From contig CAICTM010000347.1 in NCBI GenBank assembly GCA_903772945.1, positions 1 through 64,000 on the forward strand: 64,000 bases of DNA, written 5' to 3'. This DNA is from Seminavis robusta. Its lineage: Eukaryota > Bacillariophyta > Bacillariophyceae > Naviculales > Naviculaceae. The notes below the pieces were generated by a model. The model saw nothing but the letters and a program-made list of their open reading frames with translations. It ran no database searches and had not been told where the DNA came from. Positions 1 through 10,094 of this stretch are shown here, one piece after another (position 1 is the stretch's first letter; the number at the start of each line of letters is the position of its first letter). The translations under genes were made by a program, and so were the position numbers.

Positions 1-2
1 AT

Positions 3-836
3 GTCCTGCCTCACTTGCAAAGCCTCACCATCCTCCTTCTCTTTCTAAAGGCTGCCTACAATCCTCTCACGCTGGCTGCGAAACTGAAGGAAAAGCTAAC
101 TAAAAAGACAGCAGCGGATGACGAGAAGGGGCGTTTTGATTGGACGCACTTGGGACACGAAGCGGGTGCATGCTTCCGGGCTGTCCCGTCCCGAGTGTCG
201 TTTCTGCTTGGACCTCTGCAAAGCCAGACGATGGCCAAGCAACGTCGACCCTACAAACGACGACACGTCGTCAAGGAGGAGGAACCATTGGAGGAGCAAG
301 TTTTGGTTCCATCGGATGGGAAAGATTGCTCCGCCATTTTGGATCCTGCAGCTCCAATCAAGGCAGTCAAAAAGTCACTCAAGGAGCAGTGCGCGGTGGC
401 TGAGACTGGAGAGATTGATATGGTTCCTTTCCTCGTTAATCCTCATTCCTTTACTCAGACCGTGGAGAACTTTTTGAACTTTAGCCACTTGATCTCCAAG
501 GGCCTTGCCGGTGTGCGGAAAGACGAGGTGGACGGGAACAGTTACATTTGGTATATTGGACAACAAAAGGACGAGAAGCAGAAATCCAAGGAGGGCAGCG
601 GCGTCGTCCATTCCGCACGGCAGCTTGTCATGCCTCTGACCATGCGAGATTGGCGCAAGTTAGTGGATGCCTACAACTTGAAAGAAGGTGGCCTTCCGCA
701 CCGTGATTACTCAGCAACAGCTGCAGGTAGTGTGCCCTCAGAAAAAGAATGCAATGAGAAAGTTTCAACTGTTCCCAAAGGACAAAATCAAGAAGAGCAA
801 AAGGATGGAGGACAAGAGGACGTGGCAGCTCGCTGA
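3..836 (+). CDS. NSE4: Nse4-like SMC5/6 complex kleisin subunit, 3' part
   Basis: The frame is open from the left window edge, so the N-terminus lies outside. About 277 codons are visible, ending at TGA 834-836. Two blocks are diagnostic of Nse4. One is the segment FDWTHLGHEAG...RVPSRVSFLLGPL (codons at roughly 135-225). The other is the C-terminal winged-helix block beginning VNPHSFTQTVENFLNFSHL (about 433-490) with MRDWRKLVDAYNL further on. In known Nse4 proteins this domain binds the Smc5 head and bridges the SMC5/6 ring, which acts in DNA repair and replication in the nucleus. A basic stretch KQRRPYKRR sits between the two blocks. The last 45 residues are Ser/Glu/Gln-rich and not conserved, so an unrecognised terminal intron is possible. 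Identification rests on motif recognition only. Confidence 0.82.
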   Translation, partial: VLPHLQSLTILLLFLKAAYNPLTLAAKLKEKLTKKTAADDEKGRFDWTHLGHEAGACFRAVPSRVSFLLGPLQSQTMAKQRRPYKRRHVVKEEEPLEEQVLVPSDGKDCSAILDPAAPIKAVKKSLKEQCAVAETGEIDMVPFLVNPHSFTQTVENFLNFSHLISKGLAGVRKDEVDGNSYIWYIGQQKDEKQKSKEGSGVVHSARQLVMPLTMRDWRKLVDAYNLKEGGLPHRDYSATAAGSVPSEKECNEKVSTVPKGQNQEEQKDGGQEDVAAR

Positions 837-1463
837 ACATTATGTTGGACCCAAGCTGGTGCTGGAATGGTTTGCATCCTTATCGATTGTATGATTCATG
901 ATACTATCTGCTTTTGTTCATGGCCACAAGAGTAGCTGACGGAAGATTGCTGCTCAATCAAAACATAGCTACTAGCTAGTAGGAGATTCTTATGTACTAT
1001 ATGTATTCTTCCGGTAGCTAGTGCTTCTGTGGCCCACGTGCGCTTCCATCGTCTCCCATGCCAAATTGTGAAGCGTGGACGCTCACATCTCGCCGTGATC
1101 TTTCGCAGCAACCTCCAAATCGATTTTACAGCGACCAAAACAAAAATAGTTAGGGAGACCTCACCACATGGACTTAAAGATGTTGACATGTCACTCCCGG
1201 ATTTTGTTGTGGAAGCAGGAAAGATACTTCACTTTTGAGCTATTATCGAGAATCTTTGGCTTGGATTCGATATGCAATTGAGCTTTGTGGCAGCTGCCTC
1301 CTGCGCCATTGGACGATGCCAAGGTCACTCCTGCCAGTGGACCGTGCTTTTACCCTCTTGAAGGCCCCATTATCAGCCTCCCTGTCAGCTAATTATAAGA
1401 ATACCCATCCACCTTGCTACCATACCGGTATCCAATACCTTCCGGTAGGTATATTCTGTCAAC
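837..1463. other. Intergenic spacer, Nse4 to calpain
   Basis: I see no convincing gene. The spacer holds the 3' flank of the Nse4-like gene and the upstream region of the calpain gene. The short open frames lack recognisable domains. Confidence 0.6.
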
Positions 1464-4400
1464 ATGCCCCGCCGTGCTAGCTTCACGCACCTGAAGCGTC
1501 CGTATGAAGAAGGTCGTTTGTTGGAAGAAGTGAACAAATTGGGAGGAGGCACTCTCTTTGCCGACAAGGAGTTTCCTCCCACCGTGGCGTCTCTGATTGA
1601 CAGGCGCGAAGTTCCTCCGTTTGTGGTGGACGTCCCCAAATTTACGCAACGAACTGCCTGGAAACGAGCGCATGATATTTGGAAGAACGATGATGACAAG
1701 GAAAACAAGAATAAGAAGGGAGTGGTACTGTATACCATGGAGAATCTCAAGCCCACCGCCGTGAAACAAGGTGGATTGGAGAATTGCTACTTTCTGGCAT
1801 CCCTGACCAGTTTGAGTTTGTATCCTGAACGCGTTACGCGTTTGTTTCTACCCAGCAGCAATCCTGACTGTGGCATTTACGCCGTTCGCTTTTTCTGCAA
1901 TGGCCGACCCAACGAAGTGGTCGTGGACGATTGGCTGCCCATTAAAAAGGGCGACGACCCCGTGTCCCAGGCAGCCGCCGCCAGTTTGGCCAGTATCCCC
2001 AAGAATGCCAAAGTCACCATCCAATCCAAAACTAACAATGGCGATGGCACGGAAACCATTGTACGACAAATTGAACATCCCGATGGACGCATGCAATTGA
2101 AAAAGACCACCACCGATATTGAACAACCCTCGGGGAAACTACAATTCAGCAAAACGTCCACCGATGAGTTGTGGGTACCCATGGTAGAAAAGGCATATGC
2201 AAAGGTCCAGGGCACCTACGCTCAATTGGAGGCCGGGTGTCATTTCGAGACACTCCGGGACTTGACGGGAGCTCCCGGATTCTATTACAAAAGCGTCGAC
2301 GTCGATCGCCATGGTCTGCTCATGGAAGAATTCTACCGACAACGATTCCCCATGTCCTGTGGAATTGATTATACCTACAACATGCCCTGGAGTGATGAGC
2401 AGCTTGATTCGGTTGGATTGTTGGCCGATCATGCCTACAGTATCTTGGCGGTCTGTACTGTGAATACCAAACAAGGCAAACCCCAACGACTCGTCAAGCT
2501 ACGCAATCCGTGGGGCGATGCCAAAGAATGGACCGGTGATTGGGGCAACACATCCCCCCAATGGACTCCCGCCATTCGGGATCAAATTCGCAAACAGGGC
2601 ATTCCCCTCGAAGCCGATCCCAACGCAGAAGACGGCATCTTTTGGATGGCCTGGGAAGACTTTGCTCGCTACTATAATTCCTGGGATGTCAATCAGTATC
2701 AGGACCACTATCACTTCAGTGCCGCCATGCTGCAAGACAAACCGGCCGTGGGATATCATTTGGTCACGGTGCATGTCCAACAAGCCGGAGAATACACCTT
2801 TGGTATTACCCAATGCAGCAATCGGATGCTACCACCATCGGCCAAGTACGAGTACTCGTCCGTTCGAGCCATTCTGGTCAAGGCACCAGAAAATCCTGCC
2901 CAAGACGGCACGCCGTCCTTGGCAGGATGTCAATTTATCAAGGGTGTGGTAGGAGAACAACGAGATGAATACATTCAGTTGGATCAAGGAATCAATCCTG
3001 GAATGTACTATCTTTTTGTGCAGGTACGTATTGCAGTCTTTGGGGGTTAATATTGGTGGTTTATTTCATGTAGTTGTTTTTGTTGTGATGTCAGCCTCCT
3101 CATGATAATGGTTGTTGCCTTCTTCTGTTCGTGTTGTTAGGTCTGGTGGGATCCTTCCTCCAAGCATTTGCCCCATCCACGAGAGATTAGTGTCAATTGC
3201 TATGGGACGGCCCGGGTCAAGTTTGCACAAGATGTGGCCGCTGCACACGACAAAATTGAAGTGCTCACCGAAATCTTTGCCGCCAAAGCACGACGAGAAA
3301 TGGCCGCCAGTCATCACTTTGGTGGGGCTGGAGAACAAATCATTTGTCGTAGTCGTGGACAACCTGATGCCCAAGGTATCCAAGAATACTACAATCGCAA
3401 CACCTGCCCCGAAGGATACCATTTCCGATTGTTTACCAATACCGAAACCAACAACGTTGTCTTGCAAGAAGACAAGAAATTCTCCTCGTTGCACGGAGCC
3501 GAACTCGTGCGTCCGCAAAAGAATACTGCCAACTACAAGGTCACCGGCAAGGATGCCTACTCGATTCGTGTCGGACCGGGTGAAACCAAGGGTGTCTTCT
3601 TAATGGTCAAGAAGACCTTTGGTATGGCCGGTCCCATGGGCGCGGCGACCATGATTTTGGGCGATGGTCGGACCGAAAGGGAACAAGATTCCAAACAAAA
3701 GGATCTTACGTCTTCCTACAACATTCCAGACAGCACGGGTGTTCAGCAGACTGCTGCGCCGGTCGAGCAACTCACGACAATGCACGTGGGAGGAACCAAG
3801 GGTGGTGGCCGTCGTCGCTCCAGTGGCGGCTTCCAGGCACTTGTAGCCAGTCTGCGTGGTTCTACCAATGCTTCTTCTGTCAAGGCTACGCAGGGCAAAA
3901 AGAAAAAGAAACGTGGCAGCATCTTTGGATTCTTGTTTGGTGGGAACAAAAAGATGCCAAAAGACAACGAGAGCGCCAAAGTTCCCGATTCGGCTCCAGC
4001 ACCGGCAACGGCACCAGTGCAGCAAGCGCCAGTGCCAGCCCCTCCAATGCAAGAGCCAACCCCGCCGCCCGTACCTGCCCAAACTCCGGCTCCTGCAACC
4101 CCGCAACATCAAGATCAATCTACAGCAGCGCCATCAGCTGCGAAGGCTCAACCTTCGACGGCCAACAATCAGGCATCAAGCATCCCTAATACAGGGGATA
4201 ATCCAGGTTCCTCCAGAGAAAGGTTCGCGAGCCTGGTTCAGAAATTCAACGGGGAGGAAAATACTGAACCCCCGACCGCTTCTTCTGAGTCAACACCAAA
4301 GGTCGAGTTGCGGGAGCAAGCCGAAGATAACAACACCACAAACAACAACAATGCGGTTGGTGCAGGAACCAGCGGCAATGACACCGACGACAATGCATCG

Positions 4401-4751
4401 GGACAGAGAAACACTGCTGCATCGCATGAGCCATCCCCCACTGCAGCTTCTACAGCCAAGCCAGAAATCTCACCCGGCAGCCGGGAGGAGCCCGCCACCA
4501 GCAAGACAGAAACGTCTAAACCGTCAAAGGGTCTTTTTGCTTCACTGTTTGGTGGCGAAAAACGGCGAAAACGAGGCCGCAAGGCTACGCCCACCGAAGA
4601 AAAGATGCTGGAACCGTTCCCAGACTTACGACAGGCTAATGTTGTGGAAAACACCACGACGGTAGAGGAGAAAACTGTCACGGACGAGGTAACCGGTGCA
4701 AGAAGAGTTGTGGCCACAACCACAACCACCACACTCCGACTTGTCAAGTAG
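1464..4751 (+). CDS. Calpain-family cysteine protease with long disordered tail
   Basis: CDS is 1464-3023 joined to 3141-4751 (1,056 aa). The 117-bp intron has GT at 3024 and AG at 3139-3140, and phase 0 is preserved. The calpain catalytic core has all three residues: Cys108 in QGGLENCYF, His323 in LLADHAYSI and Asn348 in LVKLRNPWG. After it comes a calpain C2-like (domain III) region beginning near the DHYHFSAAML segment and crossing the intron, then a second beta-rich stretch to about residue 720. The remaining 330 residues are Pro/Ala/Thr/Asn-rich and probably disordered. They hold two short basic-amphipathic motifs of similar form (GSIFGFLFGGNKK and GLFASLFGGEKRRKR). I see no EF-hands, so it resembles atypical calpains rather than classical ones. 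Calpains are cytosolic Ca-regulated proteases; Ca dependence here is not shown. The start ATG lies at the head of the longest frame. Confidence 0.9.
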
Positions 4752-5450
4752 CAAGATAATGGTCTGTGCACAAAAGCTCCATTTCTTCCCTCCCTCCCGC
4801 CTCCGTCCTCATTCGCTTTCCTCAGTAGAACCGTGCCGGCTGAATCTTTGTCGTGTTGTGGATGAAATTGATGGCTGGGAGTCCTTGAAGGGCTTCCACG
4901 TCATCTGTCTCATAGTATGCATACAAATAAATGGCTGCATATCAATATCCCACACCGTTCTGTGGCCTAAACTTTACTAGCAATAGTAGATATAAAATCT
5001 CCAGTCGAAGCAGAACTCTATGAGTTTATTAGCCGCAACAGCCATCGAATGCTAAACATGACTTCCTCCCATCACACGGGGGCCTTTAGACCGTGGTTCA
5101 GCACGCCGGTGTTAGCTAGCTAGCCAGACCTTCTTCCTCTTTGTTGCGTGTCGGATACCCACAAATGTCAACGATTGCCCCATAGATTCGTTCCACTGTT
5201 AGCAGAAGGTTGTCCTTCTTCCCGCGCTAGCTAGCTTCTCTTCAGGCTCTATCTCCTGTACCTGGTACCAGTACCTGGTGGTACCACTCACGTCTCCGGT
5301 CAGATGTCAAATGTCACGGTGGATATCTCGCTTTAAGCCAAGTGGGCTGCCAGACGCACAAGTTTCGATGTAAATTTTGAGGTCTGCCGTTGAGCTCCTC
5401 GTTTTTCGGTTCTTGCTCAAGTGGACAGTTTCCTCATTCTTTCCACCAAT
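4752..5450. other. Intergenic spacer, calpain to methyltransferase
   Basis: No gene is supported. The spacer contains CTAGCTAG palindromes near 5116 and 5228 and a cluster of GGTACC/CAGGTACC-type words at 5255-5290. The last part is the upstream region of the methyltransferase gene. Confidence 0.6.
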
Positions 5451-6380
5451 ATGCCTCGACAGCCAACCCAAGCAAGCAGAATCAAGGGTAATGGCAGTAG
5501 CTCGTTATGGTCTAATACTGCCAAGACAGTGGTATTGATTGCTGCCTGTTTCATGGTAATGCAGGTGACAAAACTGAAACCATCCTACTCTCGCTCTGCT
5601 ATGGTTGTCAACGGCACAGCTGCCAATCAAGAACAAGCAATACCTTTGTTTAAAAAACAGCTGGCTTGCAGCAAGCCAATCTTGAGTGCCACTTCCAACT
5701 TGTCTACCTTCATTGATGCTGTGTTTCATGGGCTCAACCAGGTTGTGGTGGGTCAAAGACCCATTGAGTACATTTCAGAACACTATGATACCCTCCAAGA
5801 TACTATTCCCAATGGAAACTGGATTGAGTTTGGAGTCTACACAGGACACACTCTCAGAACAGCACACAGGAAGCTCAAGGCTTCCAAGAAGTTCAACGGC
5901 AAGCTTTTTGGATTTGATTCATTTGAAGGATTGCCATCTGATTGGCGGGGACCATATCAGGAAGGAGTCTTCAAGACTGACTATCACCAAGTTCGAGCCA
6001 ACATGCCAGCAGAAATTTGCTTGTACAAGGGATGGTTTCAAGACACAATACCCACTTATATTCAACAACATCACCCCCAACAGCAGCCACTGGCATTTGT
6101 ACACCATGATGGTGATCTATTTGTCAGTACAACCATTACCTTTCAATTGCTTGGAAGGCTGATACAACCAGGAACTTTGATGTGTTTTGATGAGCTTGTG
6201 GGGTACTCAGGATTTGACAAGCATGAGATTCTGGCATTGTATCTCTGGATGCACCAGTATCACGCCAAGTTATGCCCAGTGGCATTCCTTGAGGCATATC
6301 CAAAAGAGGCCCAATCAGGAGAACCAGAAATGGGAGGTATGAGCCAGAATGCTTGCTTTCAAGTTGTGAAAATGGATTAA
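5451..6380 (+). CDS. TylF-like SAM-dependent methyltransferase, membrane-anchored
   Basis: Single exon of 309 aa. An upstream GTG in the same frame was rejected for the ATG at 5451. One hydrophobic segment at residues 24-40, after a short basic N-terminus, predicts a type II signal anchor. The catalytic part has a class I methyltransferase glycine motif (FGVYTGHTL, 127-135), the acidic strand GFDSFEGLP (154-162) that follows it in the TylF/macrocin O-methyltransferase family, and the HHDGDLFVST segment (218-227), which matches the family's metal- and substrate-binding HxDGDxYxST region. Family members O-methylate sugars or small molecules. With a secretory anchor, a Golgi-type glycan or metabolite methyltransferase is plausible, but the substrate is unknown. 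One potential glycosylation site (NGTA) lies just after the anchor. Confidence 0.75.
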   Translation: MPRQPTQASRIKGNGSSSLWSNTAKTVVLIAACFMVMQVTKLKPSYSRSAMVVNGTAANQEQAIPLFKKQLACSKPILSATSNLSTFIDAVFHGLNQVVVGQRPIEYISEHYDTLQDTIPNGNWIEFGVYTGHTLRTAHRKLKASKKFNGKLFGFDSFEGLPSDWRGPYQEGVFKTDYHQVRANMPAEICLYKGWFQDTIPTYIQQHHPQQQPLAFVHHDGDLFVSTTITFQLLGRLIQPGTLMCFDELVGYSGFDKHEILALYLWMHQYHAKLCPVAFLEAYPKEAQSGEPEMGGMSQNACFQVVKMD

Positions 6381-7041
6381 CATTGAGTATTGAGCTGGAT
6401 TACTATTGGGATGATATGCAACCTTCTGCAACCCACAGAGTCTGGGGCAGACTCCAAGCCTCTGCCTCAGCTCCTCAGCACTCCAATGACTGGGTATTGG
6501 GTACATACCAATCTACATCCTACTCATCAACAACCTCAACGCAGGAAACCATGAACAATGGCTTGGATGCAGGATTTAGCCTACTAAGTCAGCGGGAGCT
6601 GCGATACCTCGGCAGAAAGACAGATAGAAAGAAGGAGGATCATGTTCGAGATTGCACCCATCTTTCAAGCCAGCCCTGGCGACAACACCCGACTACGTCG
6701 TGTGTTGCCGCCCAGTATCATTCATTCCCTCATTGCAACCTTCTTTATTTTAAAAGCTAGCCCTGGCGACAACACCCGACTACGTCGTGTGTTGCCGCCC
6801 GCTACTCTATAATTTACCAGCTGCCATTCCCTTATGTAATTGTATTCTTTGTAGCCCGCTAACCATAATTTACAGCTGTCATTCCCTTATGTAATTGTAT
6901 TCTTTGTAGCTTCTGCAGGCTTATTGTGTTGAGTGCACTAACCTTGAATAATCATGATTTATTCCTACCCCTAAATTTGTAGAACCTTCAATTCGGCTTT
7001 TTTTCAGCGTTCGTCTCCTGTTTCCTCAGTTACATGCAATC
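6381..7041. repeat. Spacer with two short direct-repeat pairs
   Basis: A 42-bp sequence at 6672-6713 recurs without change at 6759-6800. It contains the imperfect internal palindrome ACACCCGACTACGTCGTGTGT. A second repeat of about 44 bp (TTCCCTTATGTAATTGTATT core) occurs at 6811-6855 and, slightly diverged, at 6867-6910. I see no coding region here with recognisable domains. The arrangement looks like nested local duplications in the 3' flank of the methyltransferase gene. Confidence 0.75.
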
Positions 7042-7711
7042 AATCCAGCCATTGTAGCCAGTTACCGTAGAGTTACATCAATCGGCGACAGTGGCAACAG
7101 TACCGAACACACTCAGGTTCTGCTTTACTGGCTACACTCCGTTACCGGTACCTTGCATTGGATCCTTATGACGAATACATGCACAACCGAACATTGTTAA
7201 TCCAGCCATCTTACTAGTAGCTAGCTACCGTAGAGTTCATCGATCGGTGACAGTGGCAACAGTACCGAACACACTCAGGTTCGACTTTGCTCGCTGCACT
7301 CGGTTACCTCGCATTGGATCCTTATGACGAATACATGCACAAAACCGAATATTGTTAATCCAGCCATTGTAGCCGGCTACCGTACAGTTATATCGATCCG
7401 TGACAGTGGCAACAGTACTGAACACACTCAGGTTCGGCTTTACTGGCTACACTCCGTTACCGGTACCTTGCATTGGATCCTTATGACGAATACATGCACA
7501 ACCGAACATTGTCAATCCAGCCATCGTAGCCAGCTATCGTAGAGTTCATCGATCGGTGACAGTGGCAACAGTACTGAACACACTCAGGTTCGACTTTGCT
7601 CGCTGCACTCGGTTACCTCACATTGGATCCTTATGACGAATACACGCACAACCGAATATTGTCAATCCAGCCATTGTAGCCAGCTGCCGTATAGCTAGTG
7701 GCAACAGTACT
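7042..7711. repeat. Tandem array of ~157-bp units with A-B alternation
   Basis: The anchor word AATCCAGCC recurs at 7042, 7199, 7357, 7514 and 7664, giving spacings of 157, 158, 157 and 150. There are four near-complete units and a truncated fifth. Each unit carries GACAGTGGCAACAGTAC, ACACACTCAGGTTC and GCATTGGATCCTTATGACG. Units 1 and 3 share the TTTACTGGCTACACTCCG version of one segment, whereas units 2 and 4 share the TTTGCTCGCTGCACTCGG version. The array therefore appears to have grown by duplication of a two-unit (about 315-bp) block. No coding potential spans the units. Confidence 0.88.
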
Positions 7712-8728
7712 TGACTTGCGCATACAGGAAAATGGGTACCGACACAGGAATCACCACCAAAACAGTAGGAAATAACAAGAAGGGATGAATCCGGTAGGAG
7801 GATCCACTCTCTTGTATGTTGTTGCGTTGCCTCCTCTTGTTGCCTTTCAATGACTTGACGACGTTTGTTCATGCTGTTGGTAGGGCTGGAGTTAACAGAG
7901 CCTCCTCCTCCGTAGCCTCACCTCTTCTTGTGCCGTTATCCGGAGCGATCGGCCGATCGTTTGTTCGAAAAGGACTCGACAATGGGATTTCCTCGGCAGT
8001 CAGGAGCGGCCCAAGAGAAAGTAAGAATAGCAGTGAGATTCTCTTCTCGATGGTTGCTCAAGAAAACCGGCGACTTACCATTGTTTTCGATTTTCTCCAA
8101 CTTGGCCGTCATGGGCCGAGAACTGACTGCCATCCCATGGTCCATAGGATTCAATGAGGGATGGTTTTCCAATCTACACCGGAGACGACCGGCTTGAGTG
8201 AGGCTTGGATAACAGAGGTGCGACCAATCGATTCGATTCGAATAATTAAAACAACTCACCTGTTGATGGCCGAGCTTGGAATTCTCTCCTGAATACCATA
8301 GAAATCCAATGAGGGAGAGAAGTCAGCGCTGTACCTTCAATAACAGGCTTGATAATAGGGATAATAGGCTTACCTCATTGCGATCGATCGGCCGATTGGA
8401 TAAAGAACTCCTCCTACCGGTATCCGGATAGGTATACCACTCTTGTCGGCCAAGCTTGGATTTCTCTCCTGTTTGCCATAGGAATTCAATGAGGGAGAGA
8501 TGTCAGTGCTGGGCCTTCAATTATTGAACCATTCATCGTACCAGTTTATCCTTAACCTTAGTTCTATATCCACGAATCGAATCGAATCAATATAAATTTT
8601 TCGAAAGGGAACTTATTACTTAACGATACACATGACCGTTGATTCTGCAACTGAAGTGCGGCTACTCTTTTTCCCACAGTAAACGCCGGCAAATCGGTTC
8701 CAGAGTGCAACTGAGGGGGTAACCAAAA
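7712..8728. other. Intergenic stretch with a dispersed duplication
   Basis: No gene is supported. A segment of about 70 bp (8273-8343, core TCAATGAGGGAGAGA with flanking GCTTGGA and CCTTCAAT) recurs in diverged form at 8452-8522. The palindromic words CGATCGGCCGATCG (about 7946) and GATCGATCGGCCGAT (about 8384) also occur. Open frames here lack domain signatures. Confidence 0.5.
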
Positions 8729-9480
8729 GGTGCGTCCAGGGCGTGGTACTCACACTGTTTTAGCATGTGAGTATGGGTACTGAGTAGTACTCACAATTCC
8801 AAAGTCAAGTGAGTATGGGTACTGGGTAATACTCACAATTCCCAGGGTCAAGTGAGTACGGGTATCATGTGAGTACATGTACTTTGTGGGTACTATAGAG
8901 TACTCACTGAGTACTCATAAATCAAATACTTAGGGAAATTATCTAGGTTTTTCTAGTTCTGGGCTGGGGGCTTATCAATCTTGTTGTAAAGGTCCACCAT
9001 GGCATCAATATCATTGTCATAATCCTCCTCTTCACATCTGCTGGCAGTTAGCTTGAGGAGATCCTTGGTCCTATTCTTAGCCCATTCCTTTCTTGCATCA
9101 TTGATGCATTGCTTGTAGTTCTGGATGAATGCACTGTTCTTGTAGCAAAGAAGGCGCATTTGGAATGTCATGTCAACCTTCTGTCCATTGCTGAGTTTTC
9201 CATCAAACCATGTACAAGAACTGAAAACTCTTTCTTGGAAGCCACAAAATACTCACCGAGTACTCACTGGTACTCACTTCGAAGTACTCACCGAAGTACT
9301 CACCGAAGACTCAAAAAGTACTCAAAATCCGGAGTCATGTGAGTACGGGTACTGAGTAATACTCACATTTTCTGAGGTCATGTGAGTATGGGTACTGAGT
9401 ATACTCAGTACTCAGTACCCGTACTCACATCGAGTACACGCAGCGTGTATTTCATGTGAGTCCCACACCCTGGGTGCGTC
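8729..9480. mobile_element. Non-autonomous hAT-type DNA transposon with 8-bp target duplication
   Basis: The element spans 8737-9472 (736 bp). It begins CAGGGCGTGGTACTCACA and ends in the inverse of CAGGGTGTGGGACTCACA (16 of 18 match). A perfect 8-bp direct repeat GGTGCGTC flanks it at 8729-8736 and 9473-9480. CAGGG termini and 8-bp target duplications are hallmarks of the hAT superfamily. Inside, both subterminal zones hold many copies of a short palindromic word of the type GTGAGTAYGGGTACTGAGTA / TACTCAC, probably transposase-binding sites. The middle (8953-9171, minus) has a 72-codon ATG-initiated frame without recognisable transposase motifs. The element is thus too short to be autonomous. 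The intact target duplication and well-matched ends suggest a fairly recent insertion. Confidence 0.88.
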
Positions 9481-10094
9481 GTCTCAGGAGACGTAATTTA
9501 AAAATTCTAGAACCGGTACTGAGTACCGCAGAGATAGAGATACAAACCCACCGGTCGCTGCATCCTTCCTGATTGAGTTCTTATTGTGATCTCCCAGGAA
9601 TGTTCTTTGATGCCGAGTGATTTAACAAAACAACCAGAAACAGCCTTTTTCCGAAGCTACTAGGTCAGCTCTGGCTAGGTCGATGGAACTTGGTAACCTA
9701 CAGGATTGCAACAGTGCACAGTGCACAGTGCACAGAAGCACATACAGTGACCAGTGAATGACCACGCGGCCGCAAGCTAGCTAATGAGTACAGCGCAGAC
9801 ACATGTACTGTAGCGCACCACTTGTACATTGTACAGTAGTACATGCACACACGTACACGCACGTACAAATGGTTCGTTTTCCTTGGCCCCAATCAACCGA
9901 GCGAGCAAGGCCATGATACTGGAAGGAAGGAAGCAACACCATCAACTTGCGACTGAGTACTGGATGGCATCAGTTTTCAATATTTTTTTTGTGCCATGCA
10001 GTGCGGTCATACCTTACCTACCGGTATCTGTGTTAGTGTGGCCTTCATTGCCATCACCACCTACCCACTACCCACTACTATTAATACCACCACC
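9481..10094. other. Spacer upstream of sulfotransferase gene
   Basis: I see no gene. There is a tandem GTGCACA motif near 9715-9732 and an alternating CACACGTACACGCACGTAC tract near 9846-9866. The 3' end is the presumed promoter and leader of the sulfotransferase gene, with a CCACTACCCACTACTATTAATACCACCACC tract before the start. Confidence 0.5.

Noticed and set aside
7042-7711. The tandem array as a CRISPR
   Set aside because: Units are about 157 bp and similar throughout, with no constant-repeat and unique-spacer pattern. The genome is eukaryotic.
8953-9171. The 72-codon minus-strand frame as a host gene
   Set aside because: It lies wholly within the hAT-type element and has no family match.
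9996-10094. Upstream ATG as sulfotransferase start
   Set aside because: The ATG at 10095 has a better context and begins a clear signal segment; the added 33 residues look like leader sequence.
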